A DNA stretch of 64,000 bases from Viola odorata. Its lineage: Eukaryota; Streptophyta; Magnoliopsida; Malpighiales; Violaceae. Each line of letters opens with the position of its first letter. The first letter of the stretch is position 1. The notes beneath the pieces were generated by a model, which made no database searches, was not told the DNA's origin, and was given only the letters and a program-made list of their open reading frames with translations. The translations under genes were made by a program, and so were the position numbers. Shown one piece after another: positions 23,501 through 34,292 of the stretch. The stretch is taken from NCBI GenBank assembly GCA_963691705.1, contig OY829545.1, forward strand, positions 44,503,475-44,567,474. The letters run 5' to 3'.

Positions 23501-26500
23501 ATAGAATCCACGTGCAATAAGTCCCTATTCTTCTCCAGAAATCCAGTGGTATCGTATGTAACCTACATTTTGGACAAAATATAACCATTAAACAACCAAG
23601 TCGTTTTCACATGAGCAGAAGTACAGTAACCGCCTGAAGCAGAGAGTAATGGGATATTGATCAAACCAAAAGGTGAATACCTCTCCTGCATAATGGGAGA
23701 CCGAAAAGGCTTTGCCACGCTCTCCTCTGAAACAAGAATTTGAATTGAGATGCTGCTTAAGCTTGTTGGCAAAAGTGATATCTGTGCCGTTTGGAAAAGT
23801 AGACTCTTCATCCAGCAAAGACAATAACCCCAATGGTTTCTGCAGAAGTAGAAAAAGACACTAGTGTTATGTATCCAAATTGCACCAACAAAAGCAAACA
23901 GGAAGTGGATCCCAGCTATTATTTCCATAGAATAAAATCAAAAACGAGAAACTATAAAGAAAGTAATATTATATTCAAAAAAAGTTACAAAAAAAATAAA
24001 ATTAAAGACTCAACAAACTTTTACCACGGCAAGCAAAATATAAACAGGACAGGACCTACAAACAGTATTTTAATTAAGGAAGGAACACAGACCATTTCCA
24101 ATATTACACAGAAAACAATAGATTCATGAAACATTATGAAAACAATAGATTCATGAAACATTATGATAACAATGTAGAGTCTGTACCCTTTCAAAAAGAT
24201 TAAGACAGTCTTGATTATCTTCAAACTCAACCCTAGCCCAGTCAATGCCATCTTGGATATATTCCTGGAGAAAACAAGAACATCCCATAAATATAAACGA
24301 TTTAAGTGGTCTTCTACATCTCCTACTTGCTTAAGCTTCTCCAAAAATGTTGTTCCTAAGAAAAATGGTTACCTCCTGCTCTAACTTGAATAGATGGCGA
24401 TTGAAGTGTTGCTGCAATCTCTCATTTGCATAATTTATGCAGAACTGCTCAAAACTGTTCCTCTGCATACAGATTACATTCGATAAGGTCAAGGTTTATA
24501 GACAGGAAATAGAGAGATGGGGAATCATAGCATATAATTGCTTGTTGCATACTTCAAATGATTCAAATCCATAGATATCAAGAATGCTGATAGATCGGCC
24601 AGTTCTTCTTTTGCCAACAGCCAGCGATTTGTTTATCTGTTCAACTAGCCACTCAAATAAACAAGCATAAATTGACTTTGCCAAAGCATCTCTTGTATCA
24701 ATTGCCTGCAATATAGAATAAAAAATTATTATTAACTAAAGAATATGTTTAAATTAATTTCTGAACAAAAGAAAAGTTACTGACAGGATCTCTTTAATGT
24801 TCCAGCTTATTAGCATCTCAGATCTCTAAACACAACCTCATATCTGCTCAAACTAATACTTCTCCACATCCTATTATGTATCTCATGTAGGAATACTATC
24901 TTTGTCAAACTATAAGTAAAAGCACGATTTTCAAGAGTTAAATCTGCTAAGTTGGCCTAGGCTCTACACAGTCCAGAAGTGGCATCCATTTGGATGTCTA
25001 CGAAATTCTAAAGTCTCTTGCCATCAGGCATATCTCAAATGCAGCATAGGGACATCGATTTTGTCAATGAGGCATTTTCCATTTTCGTACCTGCGACAGA
25101 GTTAGCTTTTGGACAATATTGTCATTACCAACTCGCATTGTGCGAGTTGATAAAGCTAGCTTAAGCTCCTCAACAGTACATCCAATCAATTTGGCAACAG
25201 TTCTTAGACCTGGAGCACCAAAAAAAGAAATCAAACTTCAGAAAATTAACAAGATACACTTCGGAACACTCACAGGGAAAAATGTAATTCACGCAACACT
25301 TTTTAACATTAGCTTTTGGAAGAACCTCACCTTCATCTGCCACAGGCTCAACATGATTCTCATTATCAATCAGAGCAAATGACACATTTCCGAGCCAGAG
25401 TACTGCAGCGAGCATTGCAAATACACTCTCTTGGTTCTCCTTGCTAACATGCACAGTATCCAAAGCTTCCTGAAAATGGCAATGGTCACAATAAACATAG
25501 CATAAATAACAACCTCATTTCTCTGCAAGATTGAAGCAAATTGACGAGTTAATGCAAAAAGTGAAAGAAAAACACACCATAACAATACCAAAGCGTTCAG
25601 CATCATCAACTCCATTAACTGAGTAGCAGTTGCTCTGCCTCAAATATTTATACTCAGTTGCACTCATCAAATTTATTTTCTCTGTATTCATTGAACATCA
25701 ACAGATAAGAGGCCATAAAGAGGAACAGAAAAGGTACTTATCAAGTCTAGAAAAAACAAAATAGATACCTCTAAGTGAACATGAAGCCCCAGCACAGAGC
25801 TGATAAAATATGTGATACGACCTTTCTCCCTCCATGCACTGGACCACTCTAGACTGGTATATATAATATGGTAAGATTAGAGAAGAAAAAAAAACAGAAA
25901 AAAAAAACAGGTATATCATACACTGAAAAAATTACCTTTTCAAGCAAAACTGTACACCAAACAGGAGAAAAGCAAGGAATCAAAACCCAGGGTCAGTCAC
26001 AATTTTTTATAGATTAAATAGAAGAGAAAAGATGTGTTCCATCAGAGGGCACTCGTTCATTCAATTAATCTTACATGTTTCAATTTTGGCACCCGATATT
26101 TTTCCAGTATCACTAAAGTGAATTTCAATCAGCTTTCCCTGGGACAAATTAACCAGAGTATCAATATCCATAATAAAAAAGGCCCCAAATGAAAAATTTG
26201 ACAACTAACATTGCCAGACGAAGAGTTAATTTAAAAACACAATGATGCACAAGCAAAGAATATGGAGCTTACAAAGCGGCTTGAGTTGTCATTCCTCAGT
26301 GTCTTTGCATTACCAAAGGCCTCCAAAATTGGATTTGTTTTCAATATTTCATGCTCTATTCCACTACCGCCACCAAGAGCGGCTAGGTACTGCATTGCTA
26401 TCTTCGCTGTCTCAGTTTTTCCTGCTCCACTTTCACCACTGGACAAAGGATTAAGGCACATGTAAGTGCTTATGTAAAAAAAAAAAAAAACACATGACAG

Positions 26501-27850
26501 ACGTCTAACCATTGAGTTTTTCTTTTAAGTACATTCACAGTATGACAGCAATTTCCATTACTTGCATCAGTAATGAAAGCAAGCCAGAAAAACATCCTCC
26601 TACAGCAGAAGCATGTAGGATATACCTACAATAGAGTTACTGGTGATGCACTAACCTTATGATGATGGATTGATTTACTTCATCTGGAGAGAGAAAAATG
26701 AGGACTTTAGAATAAACTCCAAACGTAAAAGCAATTCCAAAGGTCATACAAGATCTAAAAATTAAACTACCTCTTATCATCTCCCTAATAGCTGTGTCTG
26801 TGATAGCATACACATGTGGGCTCTCGATAGATTTATTCTTGTATGCTTCAATGTAATTGTTTCCATATAAAGGAACTTCCTTAAAGGGGTTGACAGCAAC
26901 CAACACTGGCCCTGCTTTTGTCTATATATTTGCACATATTAGATCCCCAATGCATTAGGAAACTTGATAATTACTATTTTTCATGACTAATGCATAGAAG
27001 ATATGCAATGAAGCAAACACTTACATAGATCATATCACGGTTATATCTATACTGAAGATTGTACAACACTGATGGCTCATTTAAGTAACTAAGTTGCATG
27101 AGATCATCTACACCATCGAGAATATCAGGATTTGCCGGCACAAGGTTTTCAAATTTCACCTTTAAAACCTATGTTTAAAATACAGAGAAAACAGGATCAA
27201 ATACCGAACTGGATGCAACTTCAAACTTAGTCTAAATAGTTCACTTACTTCCCCATCAGACAGTGAAATAATTGAATCTGTCCCTGAAGCTGATAAAATC
27301 CTCCCCAAATCCCATTCTCCATTTGGGCGTTGAAACCATGATTGAAGTTTCTGACACAGTAAACTTAAACATGTAGGTGACATGATTTGAGAACTGAATG
27401 TCCATTCATAGAAAAAATCAGACAACAACTTACTCCTTTTATAATTAATACCTTTTTTCCAGCATAGGAGGTGGTGTCACTCCACCTGTTTTCGCTACGA
27501 AACTTTGAGATTGAAGGTGAAGGTGAAGCAACAATGTCTGGCTCTTCATAATCCACAGACGGCCTGCCTTCAGCAAAGATCGCATTCCTGCTGTAAGGTG
27601 AATCCTCATTCACATCATTGCCAACACTATCCCCAGCCCTGTTACCCAAAACCTCATCTTCAGGAACACTAAGACAAGCTTCACTATTTCCCGCATTTAC
27701 ACCATCAGATTTTTCAAACCGATCAGATGTTGGTGATCCCACGAACCTAAAATCAACTGGCAATGATTTGATGGACTGTAGAGAAGGAAGGACCTGGGAC
27801 TTGTGCGACATTTTCCCTGATCCTAAGGCCTGAGTTCCCACAGATGCCAT
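20507..27850 (-). CDS. ATM1-like: Myosin class VIII heavy chain (plant), 23 coding exons
   Basis: This actin-based motor is expected at plasmodesmata, endosomes and the phragmoplast/cell plate. Coding exons in order: 27850-27452, 27350-27249, 27168-27025, 26921-26771, 26683-26656, 26438-26273, 26138-26075, 25949-25936, 25853-25769, 25681-25578, 25469-25331, 25209-25091, 24705-24553, 24462-24373, 24264-24187, 23839-23681, 23562-23356, 22924-22719, 22611-22476, 21917-21788, 21677-21531, 21364-21297, 21166-20507. All junctions are GT-AG and in phase, totalling 3549 nt (1182 residues plus stop). The Ser-rich N-terminus (1-133) precedes an SH3-like segment and the motor: P-loop GESGAGKTE near 276-284, switch I NDNSSRF near 324-330, switch II DIYGFE near 548-553, HFIRCIKPN near 750. 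IQ motifs span about 849-963, then a coiled coil (970-1045). The C-terminus [11 protein letters not shown] is a class VIII hallmark. The start is the only in-frame ATG matching the family N-terminus. No break is seen. Confidence 0.95.
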
Positions 27851-28706
27851 TAGATAAAGGTTAATAGAAAAAAGGCTAACTTTTTAGCTTTCACCCAAAA
27901 AGTCCAATCAAGCTTTAGCACAAGACCCCACTTGACAACTTATCTGATTAGCATAATGGAGGGGACCATACTTGTAGAAACAGACCCTAGTGCTCCTCAA
28001 TACTCAGTCACCATTGACAATCTCAAGTCTCAAAAGGTGGATCAGCAGAGGTCTTCAATAACAGATATTTTGCAAACGCAGAGTGAAAAGATTGTTAAAA
28101 ATTCAATCAATTCTTCAAACTCTTGATCTGACACTGATCTAAAAATCTTTACACTTTCAAATTATTCACAAATTGGCTTCACCTGGCAACCAAAGAAAAA
28201 ACTAACATTTACACCCCTCATGAACTCACAAATTATTGTTTAAAATGAATCGAAATTACAAAGATAGTAATAAGGCTTTACTCATAAACACGTCTAGCTG
28301 ATGAAATGTACTGGAGTGATTAGAAGCCACAATGAAAAAGCTTTCAACTTTACATCAAAATTTCCCTCCCATTTCTTCCATTTTCTCAGCAAGCAAACAA
28401 AGCATAACACTAAAACTAACAGAATCTGAAAACGTCTCAACCGATCTACCAACAAAGCACAATCTTACCATAACAAAGTAAAAGGGAAGACAGAAACTTT
28501 TACTTACCATAACAAAGTAAGAAATTCATCAAACTGAAAATGGAGTAGGTTGAAGTACAGATCGATCTGAAAACGTCAAAATGATGCTGAGGACACAAAA
28601 TTAGACCTCGAACAAGCGAAGAGGGCAACAAGAACTGAAGCTTCTTTTCCCTCTTTCATTCAAAGAATAAAAAAGGGTCAAAATAACAAAAAAGAGAAGA
28701 ACCCAC

Positions 28707-28830
28707 CTTAAAAGAAGCAACAATTGTTTGATACTTCAACAATATAGCTAGTAGCTACTGTGCCGAGGGTGTTTGTATTGCTAAAAAAAACTGTGAAGAG
28801 AGGAAATTTTTTCAAGAAAAAGCGTGTGGA
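28707..28830 (-). promoter_or_regulatory. Candidate 5' untranslated exon of the myosin gene
   Basis: On the minus strand CTTCTTTTAAG is followed by the donor GTGGGTTC at 28706, so transcription may start near 28830-28860 and splice into the coding exon across a leader intron of about 0.8 kb. I could not place the acceptor. The stretch 27851-28706 otherwise holds no gene. Confidence 0.4.
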
Positions 28831-29500
28831 GAAGGATCAGCTTTCCCTCTGCTTCACACATAAAAAAAGTAAAGAGCAAAATGAAAGATGTTTATGTTTT
28901 TGAATTTTTTTTATGATAATAATGGAATCTTAATTTTTCTAGTATTTGAATTTTGGGAGGTTTTGACTGTTGCCTTGTAATAATAACTAGTACTGTATAT
29001 GTATAAACGACCCAACTGAATTTTAAAAAAGAAAATAGATTTTTAACGGTTCAGCGTTTTCTCCAAAGTCGATTTTACCCTTTTATGTTATTTTTATTTA
29101 TTTTTTTCCTTTTTTCTCCATTGACGTTTTCTCCAAATTTGTGTATATATTTTATCTTTTCTTTTCTTCATTCAATTTGCAACATGCAATTTGCATAAAG
29201 GAATCTCTAATAGATACTGGGAAGGATGTGTTTTTCGTGTAATTACCAAAGAAATTGCAATTTACATTCCAGTTTTTCAATTGCGTCAATTCATACCCTA
29301 TGTATTTGCAAAGCTCGATTATTTACATTCTATTGTTACAATTAGCTTAAGTATTCTTTGGTTTACACTATGGTGTGAATACACTTTATCTTTTAATTTT
29401 TTTTATATGATGTGGAAAATTAAATTTATTTGAAAATTAAGAAATGTGACATGTAGATAAGATTTTAAAACTAGATCGGGAGTTTGAACCGAAAAAATTG
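28831..29500. other. Intergenic region between divergent genes
   Basis: AT-rich sequence between the minus-strand myosin and the plus-strand frame at 29715. It should contain the myosin promoter. I see no gene. Confidence 0.5.
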
Positions 29501-29714
29501 CGTTCTCCAATTTTCCAACTCTTGGTAAGCTAATTGGAAAACTCGGTTTTCCACTTTAATGAATTTTTTAAATCCCATTTTGCCCCTGAGCCCATTTCTC
29601 ACCTTCGTCCTCATTCCTCTTCCATTATTCCCACGATACAAACACCTTCTTTCCTTCTCTCCCTTCACGCCCAACGTCTTCTTCTTCCTAGAGCAAACGG
29701 AACAACAAGCAACT

Positions 29715-30250
29715 ATGGCGGAGCATCGACAGCGGTGGCAACAGAGCGACAGGGAAGTAGCAGCAGTGGCGGTGGCGGAGCAGCAGCCGAGCAACAACGG
29801 CATCGAAACAGTAGCAACCCTAACCCCCAAAATCAATCTCCAGTCACCTCTCGGCTCTCTCGCTCAATCGAACATGCGGCTTTGGTATGCTCCTCACTTG
29901 GAATTACCTGATGGGCTTGTGTTGAAAGGAACCACTATGGTCACAATAAGGCCTAGTGAGCAGTCTCTTGGTGGTGGGAAGAAGGAGGTGTCCGATGTCT
30001 CTTGGGTTTCTACTGCATTTGAGGAACCTTATGGGACAGCTGCCAGGATGCTGGTGAAGAGGAGGACTTACTGTTTGGAGATGAACTCATTCTGATCGGA
30101 GTAGTGGGAGCTGAGGTAAATTTGCTCTTCTATTGTCTGAAAATGTGAGGGTTTCAAGCTTTGTAGCTCTTGTGGGGTTAATTAGGATTGGATATTTCAG
30201 TTCTAAGGATTATATGACATGATGTTTTTGTCCCCCTTTATTGCCAAAGC
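29715..30250 (+). pseudogene. Unrecognised host reading frame, cut by hAT insertion
   Basis: The ATG at 29715 opens MAEHRQRWQQSDREVAAVAV, continuing through RLWYAPHLELPDGLVLKGTT and MVTIRPSEQSLGGGKKEVSD to a stop at about 30094. An alternative frame near 30060 reads EEDLLFGDELILIGVVGAE up to a GTAAAT donor-like site near 30116, so a small frameshift or a spliced first exon is possible. The 5' part is rich in CAG/CGG-type codons, typical of a first exon. I do not recognise the family. A hAT transposon starts 130 bp after the donor-like site, and host sequence resumes at 41477. Whether the locus is still expressed is unknown. Confidence 0.35.
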
Positions 30251-30266
30251 CAAGGACGGATCCAGG

Positions 30267-31203
30267 GGGTGGCCACTGTGGGCTCATGCCCTCAGTGGGC
30301 TAATGTAAAAAAAAAATTTAGTATGCAGCCCAGCCCAAATTCATAACCTAACCCACCCTAAATCCCTAACCCAACCTAAGAAAATTGCCTCTGCACCTAA
30401 ACTCTCTGCTCCTAATTTAGAAAATTGCCTCTTAATCGTCAAATCCCCAAATCTCAAATCCCTAATATGTCCCTAAGTCGCCTCTGCTCTGCCTCCGCTC
30501 AACCTCTACTCCTCTCGCCAGTCGCCACCGCCCGCAGCAGCCACCGCCCAGCAGGTAGGCTTGCTTGTTTTGCTGCTGTTGTTAGCAGCAGTGTTCTTGT
30601 TCCTTGTGCTTGTTCCTTTGTTCTTGTTCCTTTGTTCTTGTTCCTTTGTTTTAATGAAAAGTTCAATTATTTCTCACATGGATTGACCAAAAAAAATTAA
30701 ATGTCATATGCTAACAACACCATACGCCGCTGGTTTGTGTAATATAATATGGCAATAATTATCAAAATCATGACTTTTTATCCTTTATAAAATGTTGAGC
30801 ATTAAACACAAAAACGTCAGTTTTCTTGGGGCATTTTCAATGGACTTTTGGAAGGTCAAACAACATCCAAATTGAACGTATGACCTATGGATTTTGATGC
30901 CCTAGATGTCTACTTTCTGTTGGTTTAAGTGTCAGGTCATTTGAAGGCCTATGGAAGGAGTTACGGAAGTTTTAGTACTGAAGGGTCAGGAATTACTGCA
31001 CTGTTATTAAAATTCAGTTGAATGATAATTATAGCATTTTATTGTTGCTTGATGAAATTCATTTTATTAAAATTCAGTTTAATCTCGTATATTTTGCAAT
31101 GCTTTTTAATTTATGTAAAATTTTTGACCTCAATTGGTTGTATTAATTTTTTCGGCAAATATGGACAAATATGCTAATTGTATAATATATTTTTCCCCCA
31201 GAT
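30267..31203 (+). other. hAT 5' noncoding region
   Basis: This leader carries a GC-rich stretch (about 30470-30560) that ends CCAGCAGGTAGGC, a possible spliced leader exon. An acceptor-like T-rich stretch ending CCCCCAG lies just before the transposase ATG. No separate gene is supported. Confidence 0.45.
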
Positions 31204-32443
31204 ATGGACAAATATTTGATTAAACCATCTACTCAAGCACCATCGATATCATCAAATGTTGGTCTAAATGAAAGTGAAGAACGACTTGCGAAGAAGTCGA
31301 AGAGATTTTTAGAAGTTGATTTGGAAAATCTTCCTGCTGATCCAGGTATGCGACCTCAAATTTTAGCATACCATCCTAATGATCGGGATAAAATTCGTAG
31401 AGCTTATTTGTTGAAAGGTCCTTGTCAACCACAAGACATAGAGTTTCCTAAAACATTAATTGGGAGAATTCAACGACGTTTTAGTCCTAAATGGTATGAT
31501 GAATTTGGTACTTGGTTGGAGTATAGTTCGTCCAAAGATGCAGTTTTTTGTTTATGTTGTTATTTGATGGGTTCAGTGAATGGAGACCAAGGAGGGAGTG
31601 GTGTTTTTATTTCTACTGGCTTTGACAATTGGAAAAACGCGAAAGAACGATTACATACACATATTGGTGGTGTTAAAAGTGGTCATAATGATGCTTGGAG
31701 AAAATGTGAAGCATTGATGAATCAAGAGCAACATATTGAAGTGGCTCTTTCTCAACAATCTAGTCAAATAAAACAAGATTATCGGATTCAGTTGACTGCG
31801 GTAGTTGATTGTATTCGGTTTCTACTTCGTCAGGGACTAGCTTTTCGTGGTGATGTTGAGTCTGAAGATTCAATTAATAAAGGAAATTTTCTTGAGCTTT
31901 TACAGTTCCTTGCTAACCACAATGAGACCATTAGAAATATTTTGAGTAAAGCTCGTGGAAATCTTAAGTTGATAGCACCAAGTATCCAAAAAGAAATTAT
32001 TAGTGTTGCATCTAGTGAGACTACTAATATTATTCTTGAGGATATTGGAGATGATTTTTTTGCTATTTTAATTGATGAATGTCGTGACATATCAATTAAA
32101 GAGCAAATGGGTGTTGTTTTGCGGTATGTGAATAAGAAGGGGCAAATTATTGAACGTTTTCTTAGTCTTATTCATGTTACTGACACACGTGCTTGCTCTC
32201 TCAAGAATGCCTTGGAGTTTTTATTTGCCAAACATAACTTGAGCTTGTCAAAGGTACGTGGGCAAGGTTATGATGGAGCGAGCAACATGCAAGGAGAATT
32301 CAATGGTCTTAAAAGTTTGATCTTGAAGGAGAATTCATGTGCATTTTATGTTCATTGTTTTGCACACCAACTTCAACTTGCACTTGTTGTTGTTGCAAAA
32401 AAACAAGCTGCAATTAATTCTTTTTTTAGTATGGTTTCTAATG
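31204..32443 (+). pseudogene. hAT transposase, N-terminal part
   Basis: The frame starts at 31204 with MDKYLIKPSTQAPSISSN. Order of parts: a TTF-type zinc finger (about residues 95-165; KWYDEFGTWLEYSSSKDAVF and the CLCC cysteines), then a DUF4371/RNase H-like core with the catalytic-type aspartates in ILIDECRDIS (about 290) and GQGYDGASNMQGEFNGL (about 356), and a conserved YVHCFAHQLQLAL (about 382). It would cut and paste hAT ends in the nucleus. The frame is cut at 32443 by an LTR, where it reads into a 17-codon tail ending at 32493. Up to that point it is undamaged. Confidence 0.9.
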
Positions 32444-33383
32444 TGATGCGAATCCACGCATCCAACTACCGTTACCACCAGCTGGTCCAATGACTCGAGC
32501 CAGAGCTAGAAAGCTTCAAGACCGTTTGTCATCTCTCATTCACAAGGAGCTGGAATGTGAGAGGACAAGTGAGGAAGCTGCACTTAGAGAGAAGACACCA
32601 GGAGTTGTGAATCTCCTTACATTCACAATGCCCGAAGATGATTCTGCCAGAAATGGCACTTGACCGTTTGTCACCAAAACGGCTCTTGTCCGATTCGTTC
32701 AAAACGGCTCTTGTCCGTTTCGCTTAATCGGCACCTGACCGTTTCACTCAGCCATTGCCGTTTCACTCATCTATCTCGCGTGACCGATTGCTCAAAACGG
32801 CTCCTGCCCGTTTCGCGTGTCCAGAAGCGCGCGTTGACTGAAGTTTAAGTTGTTGACTTTAATTATTTTAGCTTAATTAGTTAATTAGACAGTTTTAATT
32901 AGTTAAGTTATCTTCCTATTTTAGAAGTCCTACTTCTATTCCTAATTGGTTTACTATTAGGGTTTGTTTGTAACCTATATAAGGAACCACTTGGCTACTT
33001 TATTAAGTTGGCTGTTATTTGATAAATTGAGATATTCTCTTCAATCTCCGCCCCTTGTTCAAGTTGGTTGAACCTTGTTCTTCTTGAGTCTGCAATACTT
33101 GAGTCGTATACAAGTAAATCTTGGAATTGCATCCTACTTGTTGTTTATCTTCTTGTTCGGACTTTGGTTGGCTGTTGCTTAGCGTTCAGCAGGTCTTAGT
33201 TGTGCAAGTTTATCATTCACAAGGACCCTCTCTTGTTCGGATTTTGGTTGGCTGTTGCTTAGCGTTCAGCAGGTCTTAATTGTGCAAGTGAGTTCTATCT
33301 ATTCTATCTATTCCGCAGGAAATCCATCTTTGAACAAAGATCAAAATTGGTGCTACGCATCCTAAGGAACCAGGATCGTATCA
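32444..33383 (+). repeat. CRM-like 5' LTR
   Basis: 940 bp, starting TGATGCGAATCC and ending GGATCGTATCA, nearly identical to 39140-40079. It carries a cluster of hairpin motifs at 32651-32813 and a TATA box near 32976. Confidence 0.95.
32974..32985 (+). promoter_or_regulatory. TATA box of the CRM-like LTR
   Basis: CCTATATAAGGA lies mid-LTR, a good plant TATA box. Transcription would start about 30 bases on, near 33010. The same box is in the 3' LTR near 39670. Confidence 0.7.
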
Positions 33384-33385
33384 GT

Positions 33386-33397
33386 TGGTAGCGGAGC
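33386..33397 (+). promoter_or_regulatory. Candidate primer binding site of the CRM-like element
   Basis: TGGTAGCGGAGC begins two bases after the LTR end. It matches the common initiator-tRNA-Met site TGGTATCAGAGC at 10 of 12 positions, so the true primer tRNA is uncertain. Confidence 0.6.
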
Positions 33398-34292
33398 TTA
33401 AGGCGTTCAAAGATTGGTAAGTATCTTAATTGTTTTCAAGTTTCCATCGTTGAAATCGGTATTTCTTTCTACTCCATTCAAAATCGATTTCTTTGCTGTG
33501 CTTGGTTAGTTACTTGGATACAATTGGTTGTGTTTCATTCCAGTTTGTTGTGTTGAAATTCGCTAAATTACTTGCGTTTTCTACCCACAGGAAGGTCACG
33601 AAATACAAGAGAAAATTCTGTTCAGTATCAGTTGTCGAATTTGTATTCATATATATAGCAACTGAAGTTCGATTTTAGTAATTATGGTTTCGTTGGAAAG
33701 CTGAATCTGTTGGGCTTCCGAATCAAAAAGAATCGGTCGATTCGGAGTTCAGAGTAAAAAGTTCTGATCAAAACACTAAATTGTGTTTTGCTGTCAAAAA
33801 AAAAAAAAAAAAAACAACAGGGAAAATTCCCCAAAGAAAAGAAAGGGATTCGATTATGCAAATACGAAAATATATCGAAGTATTTGCTCCATAAAAACCA
33901 GATTTATCAAGGAATTAAATTGCACTGCGATTGGGTATTACAATCATAACTGAAATTGAACTTGTTTGAGTCATTTCGAGTCAATTTTGAGCTTTCTTTG
34001 ATTCCTTGAAATTGCCTTCTACTCTACTTGCTATTTGTTTGATTGGTTGTTCTTACAATTACTCAAATATCAAGTGTCACCATTCTTTTCAGTGCTAGTT
34101 TTCTTTGAGAGTCTTCTTGGAAGCTTTTCTTGGGATTCTTGAGTCTCACTAACACTTGAACATTGCAGGGAATTTTGAGAGATTTTGTGAGATTATTAGA
34201 GTGATTAAACACGAGAGTAAACACGTGAGGGAGTGCTAGGTTAGTGCAATTTTACATTTTCTTTGGTGTGTGAATTTCAGGAAAAGTAAAAG
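33398..34292 (+). other. CRM-like untranslated leader
   Basis: About 900 bp between primer site and the gag-pol ATG, with a poly-A run near 33798-33816. No gene is supported. It should contain packaging and translation signals. Confidence 0.6.

Noticed and set aside
20689..27833. Plus-strand frames across the myosin gene
   Set aside because: All lie antisense to exons or in introns, and the minus-strand gene model explains the region fully.
29559..30095. The 29.6-30.1 kb frame as the 5' end of the GatA gene
   Set aside because: Its residues show no resemblance to the GatA N-terminal half or its amidase signature, so I kept it as unrecognised.
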